This document shows, one piece after another, positions 45,222 through 55,659 of a stretch of DNA of 64,000 bases. Numbering within the stretch: the first letter of the stretch is position 1; every line of letters begins with the position of its first letter. Location: contig SNVD02004722.1 in NCBI GenBank assembly GCA_013180625.2, positions 1-64,000 on the forward strand, in the 5' to 3' direction. The translations under genes were made by a program, and so were the position numbers. The notes beneath the pieces were generated by a model. That model saw only the letters and a list, made by a program, of their open reading frames with translations, ran no database searches and was not told the DNA's origin. Origin of the DNA: Boswellia sacra. Taxonomy: Eukaryota; Streptophyta; Magnoliopsida; Sapindales; Burseraceae.

Positions 45222-46497
45222 ATGCCACCCACCATAATTGACCCTTTTAACCCTACAAAGCCTCCCACCAACACTAACAATCCCAAGACCCACATTAAAC
45301 CACTCCAAACACCTGGGTCATGGGCTGATAGGGTTAGAATGTCAAAGGCTAGCACTCAGCTTTCCTTGGATTCGGTTGTGCACAAGGTGCCAGGGTCTAT
45401 TCGTGAATTACCAAATGAGTTGATAGGCGATGATGAGTCCAAGTGGCTACGTTGTATTAGAGGTTTTTTCTCAGGTTATGACATGCCTTTCCATGCTGTA
45501 CGGTCTATTACCATGCACGCTTGGAAATCTAGCAGGTTAGAGGATGATCGTTCTATAGGCACGGGTTTCCTGATCTTTCGCTTTAGGACCGAGGATAAGG
45601 TCCATAGTATTTTGTATAGAGGACCTTGGATGTTTGGAGGGAAAAACATTATATTGTAGCAGTGGAATCCTCACTTCTCTTTTGACAAGAATAGGATTTC
45701 TAGGATTCCCAACCATACTAGAAACACTGCTAAGAGCTCTGGCTGACCATAGTGGAAAAGGCAATCCATGTGACAGAATGACTTATGAGAGGAGTCAGAT
45801 ATCTTATGCTTGGGTTTGTGTTGTGTTAGTTGTAGAGCATTCTCCAATACATGATTTTGAGATCCGATCCAAACTATCTTTTGAGCCTATCAAGATCAGT
45901 GTGGAATATGAGTGGAAGTTGAAACACTGTACTAAGTGTTGCTTGTTTGGACATAACTGTCTTATGCCTGTTGTGCATCTTGCACCTCATGGGGCTGAGG
46001 CACCAGTTACTACTACATTCCTCGTATCGAGGGACAAGGGAAAGGCTGTTGCCCCTGATGTCACAGTAGTAGTTCATACTGAGCATTTAGCTTCTGCCTC
46101 AGCAATTGCAAGACTAGTTGTTGATAACGGGGCTTTGATGGTCATTCCCCAGGATGATACTGCATCATCGATTTTGAGTTCAGAGTCTGAGCCAAGTTCT
46201 GATTCCCTTGCTATTTTTTAGGTAGATTAGCATAGGCTTTTGGGGTTTCTGGGGTGTATTATGAACAAGGAGGCTTCCTTGTCTAATGGTCTAGCGATTC
46301 AATCACCTCTAAGACTTGTGGGAGCAGATTCCAAGACTCCTACTTTGATACCATTAGGTATTTGCCCGCGTATTGATTCTTCATTTGGGGGATAGGGTAA
46401 GAAGGCCAAGAAGGCCAAAGGGGGCGATGGGGCCAAGGGGCAAGCACCCCCACTGATTATTTTCTTCCAGTTTGTATTTTATTCCAGTTTCCTATGA
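45222..46497 (+). pseudogene. LINE ORF1 (copy E13) with an internal micro-inversion
   Basis: MPPTIIDPFNPTKPPTN begins a long open stretch (to about 45657) with GSWADRVRM and most of DUF4283. TAG replaces Gln near 45657. At about 45709-45771 a ~60-bp block (GLPFPLWSARALSSVSSMVG) is inverted in place with short losses at each side. The knuckle HCTKCCLFGHNC is intact. A TAG in the GG-GKK region (about 46396) also occurs in E21. If that is read through, the frame ends TGA at 46495-46497, overlapping the ORF2 ATG at 46494. Confidence 0.82.
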
Positions 46498-47575
46498 TAG
46501 GAAGTTGGAATATTAGAGGCCTTAATGGCTTCTCTACGTAGAGGACGGTAAGAAATTGGATTTCTAGATATTCTTTGAGTATAATTGGTCTTTTGGAGAC
46601 TAAGTTTGATCAGCAGCTCTTGGGTCAGTGGATTCAGCAGTTTGTCCTTCTTGGGGTTTTTTATCGAATGTCACTAATTCGCTTGCCTGTAGAATTTTGG
46701 TTTGTTGGGACCCTATATTATACAGTCTGAGTAGTTTGTAGTGTTCTTCTCAGTGGGTTGCTTATCAAGTTACTAGATTATTCAATAATATTTCATTTGG
46801 GTTGGCTTTTGTTTAAAGTTCTAATGACTCGAGTATTCGTCGGCAATTGTAGGACTTTCTCAAGTATCAGCCTACAACTTCTAGAGACTTACCTTGGATG
46901 GCTTTGGGTGTTTTCAATGCCATCTTAAGGTCTTCAGACAGGGTTGGTAGGGATCAGACATGGCATGGTTATATGGATGAGTTTGGGCAGTGCGTTCATG
47001 ATGCAGAGTTGATCAGAGTTCCTTCTATTGGGCTTCGATACAGTTGGCATAATAGTCAACAGGGAGAGGGAACTATTCTGAGGGCACTTGATTGGAGCTT
47101 TGGTAGGTCTTCCTTGTTTTTTGGCTTGGCCTGATACCGTTTTGGAGATTCTTCCCAAGGATGTTTTGGATCATTGTGCTATGGTTATTCAAGTTTCATC
47201 CCATTGTTGGGGCTCTAGATCATCAGGTTTGGAAGGGGCATTCTTGGGGTATCTTTTTCATTGACTTAGCTTGGGATATTCTGCGGGCTCGACGATCTGT
47301 GAATTCTTTTAATCATCTTCTCTGGTTCCCTGGCCATGTCCCCAGGCACTCTTTTATCCTTTGGTTGGCCTCTTTAGGGAAGTTGTATACTATGGATCGT
47401 CTTTAGCAACGTGGCATTATATCCTTTGCAGCATGTGCTTTGTATGGATCGGATACGGAGACACATAGGCATCTTTTCTTTCACTGTCCTTTTTCTTCTT
47501 CCATTTGGCAAGAGATGACAGCAAAGACTATCATGACATGGCCGTCTTTTTCATGGGATTCACTTGTATCTTTGT
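46494..47575 (+). pseudogene. LINE ORF2 remnant: endonuclease fused to C-terminal region (copy E13)
   Basis: Endonuclease blocks (LLETKFDQQ, LGVFNAILRSSDRVGRD with Asp lost, GYMDEFGQC, RALDWSFGRS) run to about 47185. The next codons belong to the segment just before zf-RVT (PIVGALDHQVWKGHS, then RHSFILWLASLG and CALYGSDTETHRHLF). No RT palm domain remains. Confidence 0.85.
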
Positions 47576-47607
47576 TTTTTTCTTTGTAATTATTAATTTA
47601 AAAAAAA

Positions 47608-47760
47608 GGTTAGGGTTTAGGGTTTTAGTGGTTTAGGATTTTGGGTTTTGGATTTTGGGTTTTTGGATTTAGGTTTTTGGGTCTTGGGTTTAGGGCTTTT
47701 AGGGTTTAGGGTTTATGGTTTTAGGGTTTAGGGTTTATGGTTTTAGGGTTCAGGGTTTAG
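47608..47760 (+). repeat. Long degenerate telomere-like tract
   Basis: About 150 bp of TTTAGGG mixed with TTTTAGTGG, TTTTGGG, TTTTTGG, TTTAGG and TTTATGG variants; a 22-bp unit (TTTATGG, TTTTAGGG, TTTAGGG) is repeated near its right end. It ends in TTTAGG. Confidence 0.88.
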
Positions 47761-48504
47761 GTCTCCCAAGCCCATCCAAATTCGAGTTGAATATGAGTGA
47801 ATTCCAAAACATTGCCCCAAATGTCGTACATTTGGTCACCGTTGTTTGGAACCAACAAAGATTCCAGGTCAGGATAAGAGTGAGGCAAATCTCTCTACTA
47901 ATACCCCTTTGAATGCGGGTAAGGTTATGACCAGAGTCGCTGATAGTTTCACCAAAGTTGCTGAGAATTCAAAACTTGATGCTTTTCCAACAGATACTAC
48001 AAATCAAGTTGTGCCTCCTAAGGCTGCTATAGTTTTGAGTGCATAGTCAGTCTCAGATTCTGATTCACTATCTCCTTTTGCGACCAATCAAGGTAGGCTT
48101 TTGGGTACTATCCAGTGTTCTACTAATCGTGAGGCATCCGTTTCATCAGGGCGGATAAATGCCAGACAACCTCCTGAGTTTTCTCCCTCTCTTTTTGAGC
48201 TTTTGGATAAGCTAACTGATGAAAATCAATCTGATAGGACTGAATATACTCATTCGGACACCCCAGCTACCCCTGTAAAGAAAGGTAAGAAGAAGAAGAA
48301 TAAGAAGGGTTAGAGCTCTGTGTGTTATTGGATTTAAGCCGTTTATGGTCATTTCTAATTTAAGTTATTAAGGCCGTTTGTGGTCTTTTATGTAGTTTTT
48401 CTTTTGTTGGACTTTACGCCCTAGTTGTAATTCTTGGGGTATGCCCCTTGGATTTTTATACATTATTTTTCGGATTATATTACAAAGTAACTTCTTCAAA
48501 AAAA
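47761..48504 (+). mobile_element. Family A LINE, copy A14, strongly 5'-truncated
   Basis: It begins in ORF1 at TCTCCCAAGCCC (the SPEPIQ region) right after TTTAGG. It has the ORF1 C-terminus, 3' UTR with GGGGTATGCCCC near 48438, and poly(A) 48498-48504, followed by GTTTAGGG. Confidence 0.9.
47765..48313 (+). pseudogene. LINE ORF1 C-terminal fragment (copy A14)
   Basis: The frame covers IQIRVEYE-IPKHCPKCRTFGHRCLEPTK (one TGA for Trp), then a Ser/Thr/Lys segment, a TAG in the SAxSVSDSD block, and an open end GRINARQPPEFSPSLFELL to the lysine tail. The knuckle keeps all four Cys/His residues. Confidence 0.8.
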
Positions 48505-48519
48505 GTTTAGGGTTTAGGG
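48505..48519 (+). repeat. Telomeric repeat tract
   Basis: GTTTAGGG TTTAGGG between A14 and A15. Confidence 0.92.
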
Positions 48520-50620
48520 AGGGGAGAAGTTTTAGAAAAAAAAAATTTCTCTCAACTAGGTCACCAGAGTTACTGTTCTTTCTGTTCGTTAGGTGAATTA
48601 GTTTTTGCGATTTATATATGTTGTAGATCGGAGTATCTTGTGGAAACTTTCCTTCTTGACCCTCTTCAGATTTTGATTGAAAAGCGTTAAAATCTGTCGA
48701 AAATAGTACTCAGTTTTGTTGCCGACAAGCAAGTGAAGTGTCACCTATACCACTGTCACATTAGTCTTACTCTGCTCTATAACTTTGCCTTCACCACTAC
48801 CGTCTGATTCGTCCGGCATCACCTCCATCCACGACAAACATTATCACTGTTCATTGCCGCCACTTTCTATCGAACGGCAAGTGGGCTCTCACCTCCACCA
48901 CCATATTGTAGATCAGGCGATGCTGATCAGCTTCTTCTTCTTTACCATCGTCAGATTCCCACCGTAACTCTCTTAAATCGTCTTTTTCTTTTTGGGTGGT
49001 ACTATTCATCATTGTGAGTTACTGTTCATTTGGTTGATACTATTCACCAACCTGACCAGATTGTTCCTCAAGCTAGTCCACGTAACTTTGCCCCTTGGTC
49101 GACCTCCTGATTTTGTGTTTACCAAGTTTTTAAGAACGACAACGGAAGCCCACCTCACCTCAGTGTCTGGTTTGCTCTCGTTCTCCTTTGCTATTTATGA
49201 ATGTTGATTGACTTGCTTGTGGTTTTGATCAATGGATCCGCCTAAGGCAATCCTCCTGGTTTTTGGGCCGACAAAGTTAAGTTCACTAATTCGAATGCCC
49301 GTTGCAAATTGAATTCGATGACTCCAAGGAAACCGACTGCAGTGCTTGAGATCCTATGAGATTGTCGATGGGAATTTGGCCGAATGACGCAGAAGTCTTG
49401 TTGGCTTCTTTCTAGGATTTGCAATGCCCTTTCATGCTGCCCGTTCGATGACCATGTGTGCATGAAAATCTAGCGATCTAGAGGATGTTCACTCTACAAA
49501 CAAGGGATTTCTCATTTTCTGTTTTCAAACTAAGGGTGAGGCTTGTGCTATCATTGCTCGCGGTCCTTGGATGTTCGGAGGTAAATCAATTTTCACGCAA
49601 CCTTAGGACCCACATATGGATTTTAATAAGAATCAACTAAGGAAGCTTCCTATTTGGATCTATTTATGTGGCCTGTTGTTTCCTTTGTGGACAACCAACG
49701 GCCTTAGCGTTGTTTCCAACATGGTTAGACAACCTTTATTTTGTGATAAGATAACCTCTGATCTTTCTAGATTGGAGTATGCGAGGGTATGTGTTCTTAT
49801 TGGTGCAAAAAACCCTCCAATTCAAAACTTTGAGTTCTCATGCAAACTCTCTTCTGAGCCCATCCAAATTCAAGTTGAATATGAGTGGATTCCAAAACGT
49901 TACCCCAAATGTTGTCACTTTGGTCACCGTTGTCTGGATTCGATAAAGACTTCAAGTCAAGATAATAAAGAGGCAAATCCCTCTGATAGTGCCCCTTTGA
50001 ATTCGGGTAAGATTGTGACCGAGGTTATTGAGAGTTCAAAACTTGTTGCTATTCCAGTAGATTCTCTAATGCAAGTTGTGCCTTCTAAGGGTGCTAAGTT
50101 TCGAATGCAGAGTCAATCTCAGATTCTGACTCTCTATCTCTTTTACGATCAATCAGGGTAGGCTTTTGGATACTATCTAGTGTTCTACCAATCGTGAGAC
50201 ATCTATTTCGTCAGGTCGGATAAAAACAGGACAACCTTCTGAGTCCTCTCTCTCTCGTTTTAAGCCCTTAAACAGGCTAAGAGAAAAGGATATGTCTGAT
50301 AGGCTTGATCATACTCATTTTAACACCCCGGCTGCCCCTGCAAAGAGGGGTAAGAAGAAAAAGAGTAAGAAGGGTTAGAGCTCTTGTGTTTTTGGATTTG
50401 TTTTGCTTCTCTTTATGTTTGAACCATTATGGTCACTATCATTTTATCCTTTTAGGCCATTTATGGCCTTTCTAATTTAAGTTGTTAAGATCGTTAGTGG
50501 TCTTTTTTGGTTTCCTCTATTTGACTTTACGTCCTAGGTGTAATTTTTGGGGTATGCCCCTCAGATTCTTATACATTATAATTTTTTGGATTTATATTAC
50601 TACGTAACTTTTCCAAAAAA
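48520..50620 (+). mobile_element. Family A LINE, copy A15, full length
   Basis: It starts AGGGGAGAAGTTTT, near the standard start. Complete 5' UTR, ORF1, 3' UTR with GGGGTATGCCCC near 50549, A-tail 50615-50620, then a TTTGGGG-type tract. Confidence 0.87.
49232..50378 (+). pseudogene. LINE ORF1 (copy A15), broken
   Basis: ATG at the family position followed by a frameshift. Stops at the AWKSS Trp (TGA near 49466) and in QP-D (TAG near 49603). 49616-50161 is open: MDFNKNQLRKLPIWIYLCGL, WTTNGLSVVSNMVRQPLF, EYARVCVLIGAK, knuckle YPKCCHFGHRC (first Cys is Tyr), to a frameshift in the KAATV region. A TAG follows near 50177; the lysine tail ends at TAG 50376-50378. Confidence 0.8.
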
Positions 50621-50656
50621 TCTTTGGGGTTTAAGGTTTGGGGTTTAGGGTTTAGG
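50621..50656 (+). repeat. Telomeric repeat tract
   Basis: CTTTGGGG, TTTAAGG, TTTGGGG, TTTAGGG and TTTAGG. It ends in TTTAGG against the truncated ORF1 of A16. Confidence 0.9.
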
Positions 50657-51280
50657 AAATTGAATCTGATGACTCCAAAGAAACTAGGTACTGTGCTTGA
50701 TATCCCAGATGAGATTGTCGATGAGAATGTGGCCGAATGGCATAGATGTCTTGTTGGCTTCTTTCCAGGATATGTGATGCCCTTTCATGCTGCACATTCA
50801 CTGGCCATGCACACATGGAAATCTAGTGATCTATAGGACATTTGTTCCACAGACAACGGGCTTCTCTTCTTTCTCTTTTGAACTGAAGATGAGGTGCATG
50901 CTATCATTGCTCGCGGTCCTTGGATATTCGGAGGTAAAACAATTTGCTTACTACCATGGCAGCCGCATTGGTTTTTTAATGATATTCAAGTAAGTTGCAT
51001 ACCTGTAAGGATCCGTTTATTTGGCCTGTTGTTCCCCCTGTGGACAACTAACGACCTTAGCATTGTTTCCGGCATTGTTGGAAGACCTCTCTCTTGTGAT
51101 AAGATGATTTATGATCTTTCCATAAATGCAAAACAACCTCAAGAGTTTTCTCCCTCTTTCTTTGGGCCTTTGATTAGGCTAAGTGATGAGGATCAATTTG
51201 ATAGGATTGATCATACTCATTTGAACACCCTGGCTACCCCTGTAAAGAAAGGTAAGAAGAAGAAGAAGAAGAAGGGTTAG
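50657..51280 (+). pseudogene. LINE ORF1 fragment (copy A16)
   Basis: KLNLMTPKKLGTVLDIPDEIVDENVAEWHRCLVGFFPGYVMP is interrupted only later, by TAG near 50832 and TGA near 50879. The second open part (50894-51280) joins GPWIFGGKTICLLPW and GLLFPLWTTNDLSIVSGIVG directly to the C-terminal INAKQP segment. The zinc knuckle is deleted. Confidence 0.82.
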
Positions 51281-51474
51281 AGCTCTATGTGTTATTGATT
51301 TAGGCCGTTTATGGTCATTTCTAATTTAAGTTGTTAAGGCCATTTGTGGACTTTTATCTAGTTTTCCTTTTGTTGGATATTACGTATTAGATGTAATTCC
51401 TGGGGTATGCCCATCGGATTCTTGTACATTATTTTTTTGATTTATATTACAAAGTGACTTTTCCCAAAAAAAAA
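50657..51474 (+). mobile_element. Family A LINE, copy A16, 5'-truncated and internally deleted
   Basis: It begins in ORF1 (AAATTGAATCTGATGAC) right after TTTAGG, with no junction homology. About 500 bp are missing near 51121, where DLS joins INAKQPQEFSPS. 3' UTR and poly(A) 51466-51474, followed by GTTTAGG. Confidence 0.9.
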
Positions 51475-51494
51475 GTTTAGGATCTAGGGTTTAG
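51475..51494 (+). repeat. Telomeric repeat tract
   Basis: GTTTAGGATCTAGGGTTTAG between A16 and E17. Confidence 0.86.
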
Positions 51495-52181
51495 TTGGAA
51501 GGGAGAAATTTTTCTCTTAATTGGGGTCGCCGAAGTTACTGTTCACTCTGCCCAATTAGCGAATCAGCCTTTGAGATTTACGTATGTTGTAGATTAGAGT
51601 ATCCCCAGAAAACTTTCCTTCTTGACCCTCATCAATTTCCCGTCGAAAGGCCTTCAAAATCGCCAAAAATAGTATTCGGTTTCGCCACTGACGAGCAAGT
51701 GAAGTGTCACCTCCACTACCATCACATTCGCGTCATCCTGCTCTACAACTTTGCCTTTTCAACTGCTGCCTGATTCGTTCGGCATCACCTACATCCATGA
51801 CGTTATTTTTCATTGTTCACTGCCGCCACTTTCTGTCGAACGACAAGTGGACTCTAACCTGTACCACCATGTTGTAGATCGGGCGACGCTAAACAACTTT
51901 TCCTTCTTCACCATCGTCAGATTCCCACCGCATCTTCCTTAAATCGCCTTTTTTCTTTTCAGGTGGTACTATTCATCACTGAAGTTACTATTTGTCAACC
52001 CAACTAGATTATTCCTCAGGCTATTCCACACAACTTTGCCCCTTGGTAGACCTCTTGATTCCTTGCGTTTGCCAAGTTATTAAGAGACGACGACGGATGC
52101 CTACCTCGCCTCGGTGCTTGGTTTGCTCTCGTTCTCCTTTGCCCTTTATGAACTTTGATTGACTTGCTTGTGGTTTGATCA

Positions 52182-52458
52182 ATGGAATCGCCTAAGGCCA
52201 ATGCTCTTGGTTCTTGGGCTGATAAAGTTAAGATCACTGATTCGAGCACCTGTTGCACACTGAATCTGGTTCCCCCAAGAAGTAGGGTACAGTCCTTGAG
52301 ATCCCAGATAAGATCGTCGATAAGAATATGGCCGAATGGTGTAGATGTCTTGTTGGCTTCTTTTCGAGACATGTGATGCCCTTTCATGCTGCACGATCGA
52401 TGGCCATGCATGCATGAAAATCTAGCGGCCTAGAGGACGTCTGCTCCACATGTAAAGG
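52182..52458 (+). pseudogene. LINE ORF1 N-terminal fragment (chimera E17)
   Basis: MESPKANALGSWADKVKITDSSTCCTLN, then a frameshift, LLASFRDM-like block, and TGA at the AWKSS Trp. It ends at SGLEDVCSTCKG where the RT begins. Confidence 0.82.
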
Positions 52459-54627
52459 ATGCCCAAGTGTGTTAACGCTGCTAACATTGCCTTGGTTCCC
52501 AAGGTTGAGAGTCTGAGGACTATGAGTGATTTTAGACTAATCTCTTGTTGTAATGTGCTTTATAACTGTATCTCCAAAGTGATTGCGAATCGATTCAAAG
52601 CAGTCTTACCTGATGTGATTGGAATTTCATAGTCTACTTTTGTCCCAGGTCAATGGATTTTTGATGCCACTCTTTTGACCTAAGAGCTGATGCATAATTA
52701 CCATCTTGGCTACTCGCCTCCTCAGTGTGCTTTAAAGGTGGATATTCGCAAAGCTTTTGATACTATCAGCTGGGATTTCATCTTTTTAGGGTTAAGGACG
52801 ATCAGTATTCCAAAATGTATGGTTTGATGGATTGTGATGTGCATGTCTTCTACACATTTCATGGTTGCTTTAAATAGAGAGCTTCATAGGTTCTTCCCCA
52901 CTTCCAGAGGAGTTAGACAGGGTGATCCTTTGTTGCCATACCTTTTTGTGTTGGCCATGGAGGGTTTGAGTGGTATTCTTCGAGGGTTGCTTAGACGCCT
53001 AGTGTTCATTATCATTGGAGTTGTCAGTAGGTTTCTCTCACTCATCTTTGTTTTGCAGATGATCTGATGGTCTTTTGTAGAGTAGATGTAGGCGCTGTTG
53101 GTATGGTTCGAGCTACATTGAAGGAGTTTGTAGAGCCCTCTGGCTTAGTTACAAATTCGACCAAGAGTCATGTTTTCTTTTCTAGAGTCAATGATGAGGA
53201 CCGAACAGCGTTGCAGGCTATCTTGGGTTTTCAAGTGGGAACCCTACCGGTCAGATATTTGGGGGTCCCTCTGATCAGTACCAGATTGTGACTTTCATAT
53301 TGTGCTCCCTTGATAGAGAGGATTCTACCAAGGATCAGGTTATAGACATCTGCTACACTAACTTATGCTGGATGACTTCAGTTGATCAAGTCAGTACTTT
53401 TTTCCATCCAGGTCTATTGGTCCTCCATGTTCATATTACCTTTAGTGTGGTGAGGAGGATCGAGGGTATTCTAGCTGCTTTCCTTTGGAAAAGGACCTCT
53501 GTGTCTCGTTCTGGGGCCATAATAGCTTGGGATTTAGTTTGCTATCCGTTGAAGGAAGGTGGTTTGGGAATTAAGCGAGTCAAGGAGTGGAATCGAGCAG
53601 CTATTCTAAAGCATGTTTAGAGACTTCTTTCTGACTAGTCCTCCACTTGGTCTTCATGGGTTCATAAGGTGCTCCTTCAAGGTCGCTCGTTTTGCTAGAT
53701 TCGGGTCACTTCTAAAGCCTCCTAGTCTTGGAGGAAGATTTTGCTAAGTCGGGCTTGGTGTAGGGATAAATTTGTCTCTTGTATTGGAGATGGTCGTGAT
53801 ACCTCTCTTTGGTAGGATTATTAGTTGCCACAGGGGTGTCTTTGTGATTTGCTATCTTTTAGGACTCTTTCATCCACAAGTCTTCCTTCAAATACTAGGG
53901 TCTCAGATGTTATTCAGGATGGGGATTGGGCTTTTCTTGATAGAGGACGAACTCTTGGACTGATTTGGGACTCAGTCTGCATCCAGCCTATGACAGGGGC
54001 TCTTGATCATATCATTTGGAAGGGCCACACCCCAGGTGTTTTCTCTATTGACTCAGCATGGGTATTATTATGGAGTAAGCGGCTGGTGAACTCATTTCAT
54101 CATCTTCTCTGGTTCCTTGGATATGTCCCAAGACACTCTTTTATTCATTGGCTTGCCTCCTTGGGTCGTCTTCATACTTGGATCGACTATAGCGTCATGG
54201 CATTTTATCCTCCTCGGGCTGTGCTCTCTGTGCTTTAACAAATGAGACTCATAATCATCTCTTCTTTAGCTGTCCATTCTCATCTTCTATTTGAGGGGAG
54301 ATTTCAGCTAAGACTCTCCTTGTTTGGCCGTCTTTTTTTTGGAGCTATCTACTTTAGTGGGCTTCTCTTCATCTTTAGGGTAGGAAGAAATTTGGGCATG
54401 TCCTTGTGCGATTGGTCTTCTCTATTACGGTTTATTTTCTCTGGTATTAAAGGAATGATCGTGTGTATCAACAACATCGTAGGACTCGTCATAAGGTGAT
54501 TGATGAGATTTTTGCCTTGGTCCATTCTCGGCTTCTAGTGTTGGTGGCCAAGTATGCGATCACTCCTCAGCTTCGTGCCATATGGAGTTTGCATCTGTTC
54601 CTGAACCTTGTTTTATTGTTGGGCTAG
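52459..54627 (+). pseudogene. LINE RT and zf-RVT-like region (chimera E17), broken
   Basis: RT begins at PKCVNAANIALVPKVESLRTMSDF, then NVLYNCISKVIANRF, ALKVDIRKAFDTISWDF, TSRGVRQGDPLLPYLFVLAMEGLSG and the intact catalytic box LCFADDLMVFCRVD (frameshifted relative to the preceding part). GVPLIST, LKEGGLGIKRVKEWNRAAILKHV and the zf-RVT-like RHSFIHWLASLGRLHT follow. Stops and frameshifts are scattered through it. Confidence 0.88.
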
Positions 54628-54803
54628 TGCATCTCTTTTTGCTTTGTTGATTCAGTATTGTTAGCTTAGTTGTGGTTGGTTTTGGGCCTGTGCGCCTTCT
54701 TTTTGTTTGTATGGGCCTTTGGGCCTTTGTTCAATCTATTTTGTTTGGGCCCTTCAGGCATTGTTTTTTCCTTTTAGACTTGCGAGTGCTAGATACTCTT
54801 CTT

Positions 54804-54815
54804 GGGGTACGCCCC
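54804..54815 (+). other. 3' UTR hairpin, family C
   Basis: GGGGTACGCCCC before the C-type poly(A), a compensated version of the A/B block (stem preserved, loop TACG). Confidence 0.6.
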
Positions 54816-54875
54816 CCGTATCCTGTACTTTTGTTTCTCTTTTTATGTGAATTGTAATTTTTTTTAAAAAAAAAA

Positions 54876-54897
54876 GTTTAGGGTTTAGGGTTTAGGG
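54876..54897 (+). repeat. Telomeric repeat tract
   Basis: GTTTAGGG TTTAGGG TTTAGGG between E17 and the isolated 5' UTR block. Confidence 0.94.
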
Positions 54898-55644
54898 GAG
54901 GACTCTTTTCTATGAAATTTTCTCTAAACGGCCGTCACCTTGTCGGACACCTACTAGACAGTACTGATATCGTATCAGGGCAAGTAAGGTATCGTTGGAA
55001 AGGTCTCAACGTGAGGAATCTTTCAGCACCATTCTCGTCACCAACTCAGTCGGAGGTAGAAGATATCGTCAGAATAGTGTTTTGTCGAACTATTGTTTTG
55101 TCTTTACAATTCGTTTCTGAAGTCCAATTTCAGTGGGCAAGATAGTGGTAGAAAGATATCGATGAGAGGCTTAAACCGCTACTGGTTTTGTTACATCTAT
55201 AGTGTTTTCTCGTTATCCGTTCCAAGCGGCCGAGGTAGCGATGGAAAGTTCTTCTCAAAACGAGTTGATCGGTGGAAATCTCACAGCAAACAGACATCAG
55301 TGCTGGAAGTTATCCCAATATCATTATTCGAGTGCAAAACTGTTGTTGATGCGGAGAGCCGGAGGAATTTCACACTGGAACAGTGTCTACTGAAATCTTT
55401 TTTTGCTTCTAGAGTGCAATTTTGGTTCCCGATTTGGGCGTGTAAGATATCGTTGGAAAGCTTTCGACGAGTCGCATCCACCGCCACTGGTGCTGATCCA
55501 TTTGTGGCCTCTACAGTGGAGTTACGAGTGGAATAGTATTCTTGGTGACTGTTTTATGCCTTCACAGTACATCCTCACTTTCCGTTCATGGCGTGTGAAG
55601 GTTGTGATAGACATATCTTGACAAAATGAGTTGACTAGTGGAAG
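54898..55644 (+). mobile_element. Isolated LINE 5' UTR block (E18), no ORF
   Basis: It matches the E13-type 5' UTR from its start (GAGGACTCTTTTC) to GAGTTGACTAGTGGAAG, then stops. There is no ORF1, ORF2, 3' UTR or poly(A). Telomere repeats follow at 55645. Short frames in it are not coding. A 3'-truncated LINE is unexpected under target-primed reverse transcription, so a later deletion or recombination is likely. Confidence 0.8.
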
Positions 55645-55659
55645 GGTTTAAGGTTTAGG
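55645..55659 (+). repeat. Telomeric repeat tract
   Basis: GTTTAAGG TTTAGG between E18 and A19. Confidence 0.88.

Larger units (their letters stand above)
44193..47607 (+). mobile_element. Family B LINE, copy E13, internally deleted
   Basis: A 5' UTR of a second type (GGCCGTCACCTTG-like start), ORF1 with a micro-inversion, then ORF2 in which the endonuclease jumps near 47190 to the zf-RVT-like region, so the RT is gone (about 2 kb). A second deletion near 47555 joins the ORF2 tail to the last bases of the family B 3' UTR. Poly(A) 47600-47607. Confidence 0.87.
51495..54875 (+). mobile_element. Chimeric LINE E17: family A 5' end joined to family C RT and 3' end
   Basis: 51495-52458 is a family A 5' UTR and ORF1 N-terminus. 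At about 52459 the sequence changes, inside one codon run, to family C ORF2 RT (ATGCCCAAGTGTGTTAACGC, as at 27433). RT, zf-RVT-like region, family C 3' UTR with GGGGTACGCCCC (54804-54815) and poly(A) 54866-54875 follow, then GTTTAGGG. The endonuclease and ORF1 C-terminus are absent. Confidence 0.9.
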
